Origin: DASUSH01 sp050996575
GTDB lineage: Bacteria > Actinomycetota > Thermoleophilia > Solirubrobacterales > 70-9
DNA length: 15,409 bases
Direction: 5' to 3'
NCBI GenBank assembly: GCA_050996575.1
Contig: JBPCRS010000070.1
Location: 1 to 15,409 of the forward strand
A program made the position numbers and the translations under genes. The notes below the pieces were generated by a model. That model did no database searches. It was given only the letters and a program-made list of their open reading frames with translations, and was not told the origin of the DNA. Of the stretch, positions 6,854-13,610 are shown piece by piece; positions within the stretch are counted from its first letter, which is position 1; each line of letters starts with the position of its first letter.

Positions 6854-7896
6854 ATGGAAACCCGAGACATCCCCGACCGCAAGAGCTGGAAGCAGGACCT
6901 CAGCCCGTATCTGGAGATCGACGGCAGACGTAGCCTCGGTCAGATCGCGAGCGTCGTCCTGCCGTACCTGGGCGTGTGGGCTATCGCCTTGATCGTCCAG
7001 CCAAGCCCGTGGCTTGCGATCGGGCTCGGCCTGGTTGCGACCGTCCTCCTCGTGCGGATGTACTCCTTCTTTCACGATCTCACCCACAACTCGATGTTCG
7101 AGTCGCGGGCGGCGAACACTCGCTGGGGTTACATGCTCGGCTTCCTCCTCTTTACGCCCTACCGCTGGTGGCAGCGTCAGCACAGCCTCCATCACGCCCA
7201 CACCGGCAACCTCGACCACCGGGGACCGGGCGAGATCAACACGATGACTCGCGCCGAGTACGAGAGCGCTTCGCCGCGCCGCCGGCTCGGCTATCGCGCG
7301 TACAGAAATCCGCTGCTGATGCTGCTCGTCGGGCCGAGCCTGGTCTTCCTCTTCGAGCGCCGCTTCCCGCAGCGGGGAATGTCGAAGAGGATCCTGCTCA
7401 GGTCGTCTTGACCAATCTCGCGCTCGCGGCATGGGCGATCGGCTGGAGCGCGATGATCGGCTTCGAGACCTTCCTGCTGATCCAGGGCACCACCCTGGTG
7501 GCAGGCGGAGCCGTCGCGGCCTGGATGCTCTACATCCAGCATCAGTACGGGGAGACCTACTACGAGGCCGCGGACGAGTGGCAGTTCGAGCTCGCCGCGC
7601 TGCAGGGCAGCTCCTACCTCGAGCTCCCGCGCGCCCTCGCCTGGGCCGTCGGCAACGCCAACTTCCACCACGTTCATCACCTCAGCGCAAAGATCCCGAA
7701 CTACCACCTCCGCGCAGCGCACTCAGAGCAGCCGATGTTCGCGAACACCCCCGTGGTCACGATTCGCAGCAGCGTCGATGCACTGCGCTTGAAGCTGTGG
7801 GACGAGGACCGCGGATCCCTCGTCCGCTTCTCGGCGCTGCGCGAACGCTCGGCCTCGGGCGGTCGAGCCGCCCGGGAGACGCTCGTCGCGAGCTGA
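6854..7896 (+). pseudogene. Membrane fatty acid desaturase (acyl-lipid, Delta12/omega-6-like), frameshifted
   Basis: Two frames make one desaturase of about 347 aa. The first (6854-7411) holds box I HDLTH at residues 74-78 and box II HSLHH at 110-114, and ends prematurely at TGA 7409-7411. The second, one base back, resumes at about 7400 with VVLTNLALAAW, includes the third box HHVHH (7669-7683) and ends at 7896. Joining them restores the expected family order, with diiron-ligating histidines and paired membrane segments, so the product would insert a double bond into membrane lipid acyl chains. One base missing near CTCAGG (about 7397-7402) explains the break. No slippery heptamer is present, so programmed frameshifting is not supported. 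The ATG at 6854 has AGGA/GGAA about 9 nt upstream. The gene begins 47 nt after the second Get3-like gene. Confidence 0.82.
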
Positions 7897-7907
7897 TCGC
7901 GGCCGGT

Positions 7908-9764
7908 CTACTGCTCGGCCCGGCGGCGGCGCTCGTCGGCGAGCTCGCCGATCGACCAGTCTGTCGTCTCGGGGTCCGGGAAGAGGTTGGAGACGCGCTC
8001 GCGCATCGCCTTGCGCTCCTCGGGGCGCTGGTCGAGCAGGCGCATCGCCGGCCCGCGCCTGGGGAAGTCGAGCGTGTCCCCGCCCGGCGCGGCCTCGGCC
8101 ATCCAGTCTTCGTGTGCAAATGCAGGTTCCATGGGCTCGTCCTTCGGCGCCGGCGGCTGCGTTTCCTGCAAGGGCTCGTGCTCGGGCTCGTGCGCTTCGT
8201 CGACCTCGCCGCCACCCTCGAGCACGAACGGCGTCCAGCCGTCGCGTGTACGCGGCGGGACGGACTCGTTGTCGACGTCGAGCTCCTGCTGTTTGCCCTC
8301 GATCTCGGCGAGCTCGGCCTCGATCGGCTCGTCGACGGCCTCGAGCTCGATCGTCGGCGGACGCTCGGCGCGAACCTCGGTCGGCGCGGCCGGCGCGGCC
8401 GGCGCGGGCTCGTCTACCTGCTCGATCAAGATCTCGGGCACCTCGCCCATTCCCCACTCGGAGGTCTCACCGCGTTGCGAGCGCGAGCCCTCGCCGGCGG
8501 CGAGGCCGTCGGCGAGCAGGATCTCGTCGGCGGTCGCGCGCAGGTCGGTGCCGAGGTGGCCACAGGCGGCGTCGCGGAGGATCGCGCGGGTGAAGTCCTC
8601 GATCTCGGAGGCGACGTCGAGCGGGGTCAGCCCGTCGTAGCCGAGCGCCGGCTCGCCACTCCAGAGCTCGCGCTCCAGCGATTGGGCGCGGTCGATCGTC
8701 GCCCGGACGCCATCGCGCTCGCCGGGCTCGGCGCAGAGCGCCGCGACCCGCCAGGCCATATCGGTTTTCGCCGGCCCGTCGCCCTCGAGCAGGAATCGGA
8801 GGGCAAGCAGATGGTCGTTGAGCGCCTCGAGCACGGCGTCGCGGGCAAGTCCGGCCTCGAAGCGCGAGACGGCGCGGGGAAGGGCGCTCGGCGCGCCGGT
8901 GCCGCGCTCCAGTGCGCGTGAGAGGCCGGAGAGGGCGCCAAGCTCGGAGTCGGCGAGACGATAGGCGCCGGGCCGCGGCCTACCGGAACCGGTTGCGATC
9001 CGCCGCCAGCGGCCACCGCCGGTGCGAATCCAGGCGTGCGGGCCGAGGCCGACGCCGCCGGGCTTGAACAGGCGAAGTGCGGTGATCACGGTGCGGAAGC
9101 GCTCGGCGAGAGGAGTGGCGGAGGGCTCGTACTCCTCGTCGCCGTCGGGCTCGATCTCCTCGATCTTGCAGCGGGTCGTCAGCAGGAACTGCGGCTCCCA
9201 GCCGGCGCGGCCTCCGCCCTCGGGCGAGGAGGCCTCGGGCGGCGCCTCGACGACGTCGGAGCGGACGACCGTGGCTCCGGCGAGCTCGAGCCGGGAGCTG
9301 GTCATCTTCAGGCCGATAAGCGGAACGACTACCTCGACCTCGTCAAGATCGGCATCGGCCGAGTCCTCGAGCTCGTTGATCGCCTCCTCGACGCGGTTGC
9401 TATCGAAGGCGAAATCGGAGCGGCCGTCCCAGAGCCGGCAGAGGAAGGCGACGATCGTGTCCTCGGCGCGGCGACCTTCGCTCGGGACGGGGTCGAGGTT
9501 GAGCGCTTCGAGGTAGTTGCGGGTGAGGCCGGCGCCGATTATCGCGGCCTTGGCGGGACCGAAGGCGTCGAGGCGGGCGACGAGCGCGGTCCGCTCACGG
9601 ATGAAGCGCTCGCTCAGCGGCGCGTAGGTCGCGAGCGGTGAGCCCTGGCCAGGCTCGAGCACCTCGTATGGAACCTCCTCGCCGGAGCGGACGAGCTCGC
9701 GGAAGCGATCGGACGCCTCCTGGGCGAGGTTTCGAAGCGACTCCCTGACGACGAGATCACGCAC
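7908..9764 (-). CDS. Large protein with degenerate Apea/HEPN-like core and acidic disordered C-terminal tail
   Basis: I could not match this 618-aa protein to a named gene. Residues 1-170 are mixed helical, with VVPLIGLKM and LELAGATVV. Residues 222-375 (RTVITALRLFKPGGVGLGP, then a long helical stretch ending ERELWSG) follow the layout of Apea-like HEPN proteins, where helices lead to a final R-x4-H in an LRSKIVHG-like segment. Here the aligned residues are E and S, so RNase activity would be lost. Residues 440-600 are acidic, Pro/Ala/Glu-rich and probably disordered, with a short conserved-looking end (RVSNLFPDPETTDWSIGELADERRRR). The GTG at 9764 is preferred over one at 9821, because the latter lies inside the terminator-like stem after the regulator gene. 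It is the last gene of the pilT-side minus-strand block and ends 11 nt from the desaturase. Confidence 0.6.
   Translation of the reverse strand: MRDLVVRESLRNLAQEASDRFRELVRSGEEVPYEVLEPGQGSPLATYAPLSERFIRERTALVARLDAFGPAKAAIIGAGLTRNYLEALNLDPVPSEGRRAEDTIVAFLCRLWDGRSDFAFDSNRVEEAINELEDSADADLDEVEVVVPLIGLKMTSSRLELAGATVVRSDVVEAPPEASSPEGGGRAGWEPQFLLTTRCKIEEIEPDGDEEYEPSATPLAERFRTVITALRLFKPGGVGLGPHAWIRTGGGRWRRIATGSGRPRPGAYRLADSELGALSGLSRALERGTGAPSALPRAVSRFEAGLARDAVLEALNDHLLALRFLLEGDGPAKTDMAWRVAALCAEPGERDGVRATIDRAQSLERELWSGEPALGYDGLTPLDVASEIEDFTRAILRDAACGHLGTDLRATADEILLADGLAAGEGSRSQRGETSEWGMGEVPEILIEQVDEPAPAAPAAPTEVRAERPPTIELEAVDEPIEAELAEIEGKQQELDVDNESVPPRTRDGWTPFVLEGGGEVDEAHEPEHEPLQETQPPAPKDEPMEPAFAHEDWMAEAAPGGDTLDFPRRGPAMRLLDQRPEERKAMRERVSNLFPDPETTDWSIGELADERRRRAEQ
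8382..8408. repeat. Three 9-bp tandem repeats in the acidic tail
   Basis: The unit CGGCGCGGC is present three times, the last copy ending in G. On the minus strand it encodes the APAAPAAP part of the disordered C-terminal tail of the HEPN-like protein. It is in frame and can expand or contract without breaking the gene. Confidence 0.7.
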
Positions 9765-9800
9765 GGAAGGCGGTTTCCCCGGTCGGGGGCGCTGTCCTTC

Positions 9801-9833
9801 AAAACTACGGCCCGCAGGCACGCCTGCACGGGC
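9801..9833 (-). terminator. Probable intrinsic terminator after the HxlR-type regulator
   Basis: On the minus strand GCCC-(GT bulge)-GCAGGC pairs with GCCTGCGGGC across a 2-nt loop (9833 down to 9810). CGTAG and then TTTT (9804-9801) follow. The T-run begins 5 nt after the stem rather than at once, which lowers confidence. It lies 11 nt past the regulator's stop codon and well ahead of the chosen start of the next gene. Confidence 0.45.
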
Positions 9834-9843
9834 GCTTGCAGGA

Positions 9844-10179
9844 TCAGGCGCTGAGCGCGGCGGCGGACTGCTGAGAGACCGGCAGCCACTGGTCGCCGTA
9901 GCTGCGCATGTCGTCGATCAGCGGCACGAGCGCGTCGCCCTTCTCGGTCAGCGCGTACTCGACCCGGGGCGGGACCTCGGGATAGGTGTTGCGGGCGAGG
10001 ATGCCGTGCTCCTCGAGCGCGCGCAGGCGCAGCGAGAGAGTCCGCGGGCTGATTCCGGCGAGCGAGCGCTCGAGCTCGCAGAAGCGGCGGTTGCCGTCGG
10101 CGAGGTCGCGGATGACCAGCAGAGTCCACTTGCCGGAGATGATCTCGGCGGTTCTGCAGACCGGACACGTCGGATCCAT
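9844..10179 (-). CDS. HxlR-family winged-helix transcriptional regulator
   Basis: The 111-aa product has the full HxlR pattern: CPVCRTAEIISGKWTLLVIRDL at the N-terminus, a recognition-helix region SLAGISPRTLSLRLRALEEHGIL, and the wing VEYALTEKGDALVPLIDDM. Members bind DNA as dimers and often respond to quinones, aldehydes or oxidants through an N-terminal cysteine. Two cysteines sit here at residues 5 and 8 (C-P-V-C), so redox control is plausible but unproven. The ATG at 10179 is preferred to the TTG two codons upstream. No good ribosome-binding site precedes it, and a -10-like TAAGAT sits 9 nt upstream, consistent with a very short leader. Its target may be its own promoter or an adjacent gene (inference). 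Confidence 0.88.
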   Translation of the reverse strand: MDPTCPVCRTAEIISGKWTLLVIRDLADGNRRFCELERSLAGISPRTLSLRLRALEEHGILARNTYPEVPPRVEYALTEKGDALVPLIDDMRSYGDQWLPVSQQSAAALSA

Positions 10180-10188
10180 ACGCAACCG

Positions 10189-10216
10189 ATCTTAGCGCAA
10201 TGCTTTACGAACTGAA
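10189..10216 (-). promoter_or_regulatory. Possible promoter of the HxlR-type gene
   Basis: On the minus strand TAAGAT (10194-10189) is a four-of-six match to the -10 consensus, with a weak TTCAGT 16 nt upstream. Transcription would begin only a few bases before the ATG at 10179. The 54-nt gap to pilT is just large enough for a separate promoter. Confidence 0.25.
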
Positions 10217-10233
10217 GTGCCTCTCCGGGGCGC

Positions 10234-11415
10234 TTACGACGGGCGCGTCGGCGTCTCGACCGGGGCATCGTCGCCGCTCGCGAGCCCGCCGGTGCCGTCG
10301 TTTTGTACGACCTGCTCGATCCCGCTCGCGCTCTGGCCCTGGGCCGAGAGCATCAGCTTGAAGTCGTGCGGGCTCGTCGCCGCCTCATAGGCGACCTCCT
10401 CGGTGATCCGGCCCTCCATCACGTGCCCGAGCAGCGCCTGGTCGAAGGTCTGCATTCCGTAGTAGGAGCCCTCGGCGATCACCTCGGTGATCTTGCCGGT
10501 CTCCTTCGGATTGAGGATCAGGTCCTGAACGCGGCCGGTGACGACGAGGATCTCGGCAACCGCGACGCGGCCGCCGCCGGTCGCCGTCGGCACGAGCCGC
10601 TGCGAGACCGCGGCCCTGAGCGTCGATGCGAGCATCACCCGGGCCTGCTGCTGAAGGTGCGGCGGGAAGAAGTCGATGATCCGGTTGATCGTCTCGGTCG
10701 CGTCGAGGGTGTGGAGAGTCGAAAGCACGAGGTGCCCGGTCTCGGCCGCCGAGAGCGCGGTCCGCACCGTCTCCTCGTCGCGCATCTCGCCGATCAGGAT
10801 CACGTCGGGGTCCTGGCGCAGGATGCGGCGCATCGCGCGGGCGAAGCTCTCGGTGTCGGCGCCGACCTCACGTTGATTGACGATCGAGCGCTTGTCGCGG
10901 TGCAGGTACTCGATCGGGTCCTCGAGCGTGACGATGTGCCGCGCCCGCGACGCGTTGATGTGGTCGATCATTGCCGCCAGCGTCGTCGACTTGCCCGACC
11001 CCGTCGTCCCGGTGAGGAGGATGATCCCGCGCTGCTCCTCGGCGAGCTTGGTGATCACCTCGGGCAGGCCGAGATCGGCGACCGTTCGCACCTGGTAGGG
11101 GATCGCGCGACAGACGATCGAGACGTCGCCGCGTTGGCGGAAGGCGTTGACGCGAAAGCGCGAGACCCCCTTGAGCTCGTAGGAGAAGTCGGCCTCGCCC
11201 TGCTCGGCGAAGTCCTGGGCGAGCTTCTGGTCGCGCTCGCGGGTCAGGTGCTCGAGCGCGGCCTCGGTGTCGGCGCCGGTGAGCGGCTCGGCGCCCTCGA
11301 TCGGGATCAGCTCGCCATGCACCCGCGCAACCGGCGGCGAGGGCACCTTGATGTGCAGGTCCGACCCCTCGCGCTCGACGACGTAGCGCAGGGCGGAGTC
11401 GATGTCGAAGGCCAT
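10234..11415 (-). CDS. pilT: PilT-type retraction ATPase
   Basis: The 393-aa product is a secretion/pilus hexameric ATPase. Visible are Walker A GTTGSGKST at residues 136-144, the Asp box TLEDPIEY at 163-170, Walker B LIGEMRDEET at 207-216 and the His box HLVLSTLHT at 228-236. Near 294-300 the PilT-specific AIRNLIRE position reads GRVQDLIL, so the retraction motif is diverged. A low-complexity tail of about 35 residues follows the core. I start at MAFDIDSALRYV (ATG 11415), where family homology begins; the upstream codons look non-coding. No ribosome-binding site is visible, but GATAAT lies 6 nt before the ATG, consistent with a leaderless message. No pilin or other pilus gene is in the window, so it acts with machinery encoded elsewhere. 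Confidence 0.9.
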   Translation of the reverse strand: MAFDIDSALRYVVEREGSDLHIKVPSPPVARVHGELIPIEGAEPLTGADTEAALEHLTRERDQKLAQDFAEQGEADFSYELKGVSRFRVNAFRQRGDVSIVCRAIPYQVRTVADLGLPEVITKLAEEQRGIILLTGTTGSGKSTTLAAMIDHINASRARHIVTLEDPIEYLHRDKRSIVNQREVGADTESFARAMRRILRQDPDVILIGEMRDEETVRTALSAAETGHLVLSTLHTLDATETINRIIDFFPPHLQQQARVMLASTLRAAVSQRLVPTATGGGRVAVAEILVVTGRVQDLILNPKETGKITEVIAEGSYYGMQTFDQALLGHVMEGRITEEVAYEAATSPHDFKLMLSAQGQSASGIEQVVQNDGTGGLASGDDAPVETPTRPS

Positions 11416-11421
11416 CGGTTG

Positions 11422-11427
11422 ATTATC
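11422..11427 (-). promoter_or_regulatory. -10 element GATAAT placing the pilT transcript start at its ATG
   Basis: GATAAT on the minus strand matches five of six bases of the -10 consensus. The usual 7-nt offset puts the first transcribed base on the A of the pilT ATG. A weak TTCAAG lies upstream at about 18-nt spacing. Together with the missing ribosome-binding site this suggests leaderless translation, which is common in Actinobacteria. Confidence 0.4.
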
Positions 11428-11523
11428 GGGCGTGATGGCCGCGGGCTTGAACGGTTTCGCCCTCATACGACGTGACCAACCTCGGCCGCAAGCCACGCGC
11501 AACCAAGCGGGGGGAGAAAACGC

Positions 11524-11572
11524 CCGCCGTCCTGCTTTGACCACCGTATGGGTGGTCAGAACAGGACGGCGG
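11524..11572. promoter_or_regulatory. 22-bp inverted repeat with 5-nt loop just before the AbiEi/DUF559-like gene
   Basis: Positions 11524-11545 pair with 11551-11572 around the loop GTATG (11546-11550). There are 20 Watson-Crick pairs, one wobble (11537/11559) and one mismatch (11535/11561). The 3' arm contains AGGA (11563-11566), the likely ribosome-binding site for the ATG at 11575, and ends 2 nt before that codon. As DNA it is a large operator-like palindrome between divergent genes. As plus-strand RNA it would mask the ribosome-binding site. On the minus strand it is followed by GCGTTTTCT, so it could also terminate antisense transcripts heading toward pilT. Confidence 0.75.
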
Positions 11573-11574
11573 AG

Positions 11575-12444
11575 ATGATCCTCGCCCGAATCGCATCAGG
11601 ACAGCGAGGAAGCGCGACCCGAAAGCAGCTCCTCGCCGCCGGGGTGAGCGCGCGAGAGCTCGAGCGCCGGATCAGAAAGGGCCTTCTGATCTCCCGCTAC
11701 CCCGGCGTCTACCAGGTGGGCCACGTGGCCCAAGGGGAGGAGGCGGAGTTGATGGCGGCGGTCCTCGCCTGCGGCGCGGGGTCGCGCGCTCGCGGCTACT
11801 CAGCCTCCTTCCTGCACCGCCTGATCAAGCGGGCCCCGCGGATCCCCGAGGTCCTGACGCCGACTGAGAGGAGGATCGCCGGCATTCGCACCGTCCGCGC
11901 CAGGGTCGGGATCGATCCCGTCGACGTCACCGTCGTCCGCGCGATCTCGACCACGACCGTTCCCAGGACGATCGTCGACCTCGCCGCAGATCTCGAGCCC
12001 GACGAGCTCGCCCTTCTCTGCCACGAGGCCCGGGTGATTCACCCCACCGCACCGCGCCACTTTGAGGCGGTGCTGGCGCGAAGGCCGAACTCGCCGGGGG
12101 CCGCGAAGCTCCGCGAGATCGCCGCCGGCAAGACCAAAGTCGCGCTCTCGGGGCTGGAGCGGCGCTTTCTCGAGCTGCTCGAGGCGGAGGGGCTGCCGCT
12201 CCCGGCAACCAACACGCGCGCCGGCTCTCACCTGGTCGATTGCCGCTGGCCCGAGCTCAAGGTCACGATCGAGCTCGACTCCTACACGTACCACTCCTCG
12301 CGCCACGCCTGGGAGGCGGATCGAAGGAGAGAGCGCGAGGCCTATGCACGAGGAGATCAGTTTCGCCGCTACACGCGCGACGATGTCTTCGAGCGGCCGG
12401 AGGTGGCGCTGGGGGAGGTGCGGCGGCTAGTGGGGCGCGACTAG
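11575..12444 (+). CDS. AbiEi-type winged-helix / DUF559-like PD-(D/E)XK domain protein
   Basis: The 289-aa product begins with a helix-turn-helix segment (TRKQLLAAGVS, LERRIRKGLL, YPGVYQVG, about residues 15-50) like the N-terminal domain of AbiEi antitoxins. Its last 90 residues resemble DUF559/Vsr-type nuclease folds: GLERRFLELLE, then VDCRWPELKVTIELDSYTYHSS with acidic residues D222, E233 and D235, then a charged helix and QFRRYTRDDV. Such proteins are common as solitary genes in Actinobacteria. Function is unknown in most cases, and no AbiEii-like toxin is next to it. I prefer the ATG at 11575 (AGGA 8 nt upstream) over the ATG at 11548, which has no ribosome-binding site and lies in the loop of the inverted repeat. 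Being divergent from pilT and preceded by a palindrome suggests autoregulation (inference). Confidence 0.72.
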   Translation: MILARIASGQRGSATRKQLLAAGVSARELERRIRKGLLISRYPGVYQVGHVAQGEEAELMAAVLACGAGSRARGYSASFLHRLIKRAPRIPEVLTPTERRIAGIRTVRARVGIDPVDVTVVRAISTTTVPRTIVDLAADLEPDELALLCHEARVIHPTAPRHFEAVLARRPNSPGAAKLREIAAGKTKVALSGLERRFLELLEAEGLPLPATNTRAGSHLVDCRWPELKVTIELDSYTYHSSRHAWEADRRREREAYARGDQFRRYTRDDVFERPEVALGEVRRLVGRD

Positions 12445-12638
12445 CGCACGCGGACGCGCAACGGCGCGTCCAGCTCCCTACTCCAACGCAACGCCTCGGC
12501 CGCGCGCAGCCCGCGCTCGTAGCAGAGTGCGACGACCCGGTCCGGGCCGACGCCCTCAAGGTCCTCGAGCTTCGCGCCACTGAGAACGTCGGGCTCACCC
12601 GGTCTGTTCGGCACGGCTGCCTGGCGGCGCTGGTCCAT
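12441..12638 (-). CDS. Possible small protein of 65 aa, unknown
   Basis: An ATG at 12638 opens a 65-codon frame ending at TAG 12441-12443, sharing bases with the stop of the convergent AbiEi-like gene. The translation looks protein-like (KLEDLEGVGPDRVVALCYERG, LRAAEALRWSREL), and about 85 percent of its codons end in G or C, as expected for real genes here. No clear ribosome-binding site precedes the ATG, and the frame stays open well upstream, so it could be the tail of a decayed larger gene. No family was recognised. Otherwise the 12445-12743 stretch holds only the ribosome-binding site of the desaturase. Confidence 0.35.
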   Translation of the reverse strand: MDQRRQAAVPNRPGEPDVLSGAKLEDLEGVGPDRVVALCYERGLRAAEALRWSRELDAPLRVRVR

Positions 12639-12743
12639 GCACCCAGCACCAAGGCCGTGTGATTTCCGGGCCCGCCACTCGAGGTCTTGCATCCATGCTC
12701 GGACACCGTAGGGTTCGGGCGACAGCGACGAAGGGGTGAGCAG

Positions 12744-13610
12744 GTGCCGGGGGGTAACGACGAGCCAGGCGTGAGCGCGAGGAAGAGGGCGGCGCTCGCC
12801 TTTGACGTAATCCTCGTCCCGCTCCTCTGCTTGACGGCGATCGTGCTGCTCTGGGAGCACGCTGTCGGCTGGCTCGACCTGGCGATCATGGGCGCGATGT
12901 ACGTCCTCGTCGGCCTCGGGATCACGCTCGGCTTCCACCGTCTCCACACCCACCGCGCCTACCGCACCCACCGGCCGATCTCGATCGCGCTCGCCGCGCT
13001 GGGCCAGATGGCGTTGCAGGGCTCGGTGATCGAGTGGGTCGCCGACCACCGAAAGCACCACGCCCACGCCGACGTCGAGGGAGACCCGCACTCCCCCCAC
13101 GGCGAGGACGGCGTGCTCGCCGGACTCTGGCACGCGCACGTCGGCTGGCTGTTCCTCGCTCAGGGCCAGGCCGAGAAGGAGCGCTACGCCCCCGATCTGA
13201 TCGAGGACCGCGGCCTAGTCGCGGTCGAGCGTGCCTTTCTCGCCTGTGTCGCGCTCAGCTTCGCGATCCCGTTCGCGCTCGGGCTCGGACTCGGCGGCTC
13301 GCTCGAGGCCGGCCTGAGCGCTCTGCTCTGGGGCGGTCTCGTCAGGATCTTCCTCTTCCAGCATGCGATCTTCGCGATCAACTCCGTCGGCCACTTCTTC
13401 GGCCACAGGCGTTTCGAGACCGACGACTGCTCGACCAATGTCTTCTGGCTGGCCCCGGTGACGCTCGGCGAGAGTTGGCACAACAACCACCACGCGTTCC
13501 CTCGCTCCGCGAGTCCGACGTTGCGCTGGTGGGAGTTCGACCCGACCGGCTCGGTGATCCGGGCGATGGAGCGCCTCGGCCTGGCCTGGGACGTCCGCGG
13601 AATCGCATGA
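12744..13610 (+). CDS. Acyl-CoA (Delta9-type) fatty acid desaturase
   Basis: The 288-aa membrane protein carries the three histidine clusters of the stearoyl-CoA/Delta9 desaturase class: HRLHTH at residues 65-70, HRKHH at 102-106 and HNNHH at 246-250. It also has NSVGHFFGHRRF (about 213-224) and the tail motif RWWEFDPT. Hydrophobic segments near 20-60 and 160-215 supply the membrane pairs. Members use oxygen and a ferredoxin/NADPH electron supply to insert a cis double bond into saturated acyl chains. The start is GTG at 12744, 7 nt after AAGGGG. The frame is open to an upstream ATG at 12687, but that stretch has no ribosome-binding site and unusual composition. The stop overlaps the next gene's ATG (ATGA), so the two are translationally coupled. 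This family differs from that of the desaturase at 6854. Confidence 0.88.
   Translation: MPGGNDEPGVSARKRAALAFDVILVPLLCLTAIVLLWEHAVGWLDLAIMGAMYVLVGLGITLGFHRLHTHRAYRTHRPISIALAALGQMALQGSVIEWVADHRKHHAHADVEGDPHSPHGEDGVLAGLWHAHVGWLFLAQGQAEKERYAPDLIEDRGLVAVERAFLACVALSFAIPFALGLGLGGSLEAGLSALLWGGLVRIFLFQHAIFAINSVGHFFGHRRFETDDCSTNVFWLAPVTLGESWHNNHHAFPRSASPTLRWWEFDPTGSVIRAMERLGLAWDVRGIA

Noticed and set aside
7394..7411. Programmed -1 frameshift in the desaturase
   Set aside because: No X XXY YYZ heptamer or adjacent strong stem was found, and the first product would lack box III, so a simple indel is a better explanation.
10303..11475. Plus-strand open frame of 390 codons opposite pilT
   Set aside because: It is antisense to all the PilT Walker and box motifs, and composition alone explains the open frame.
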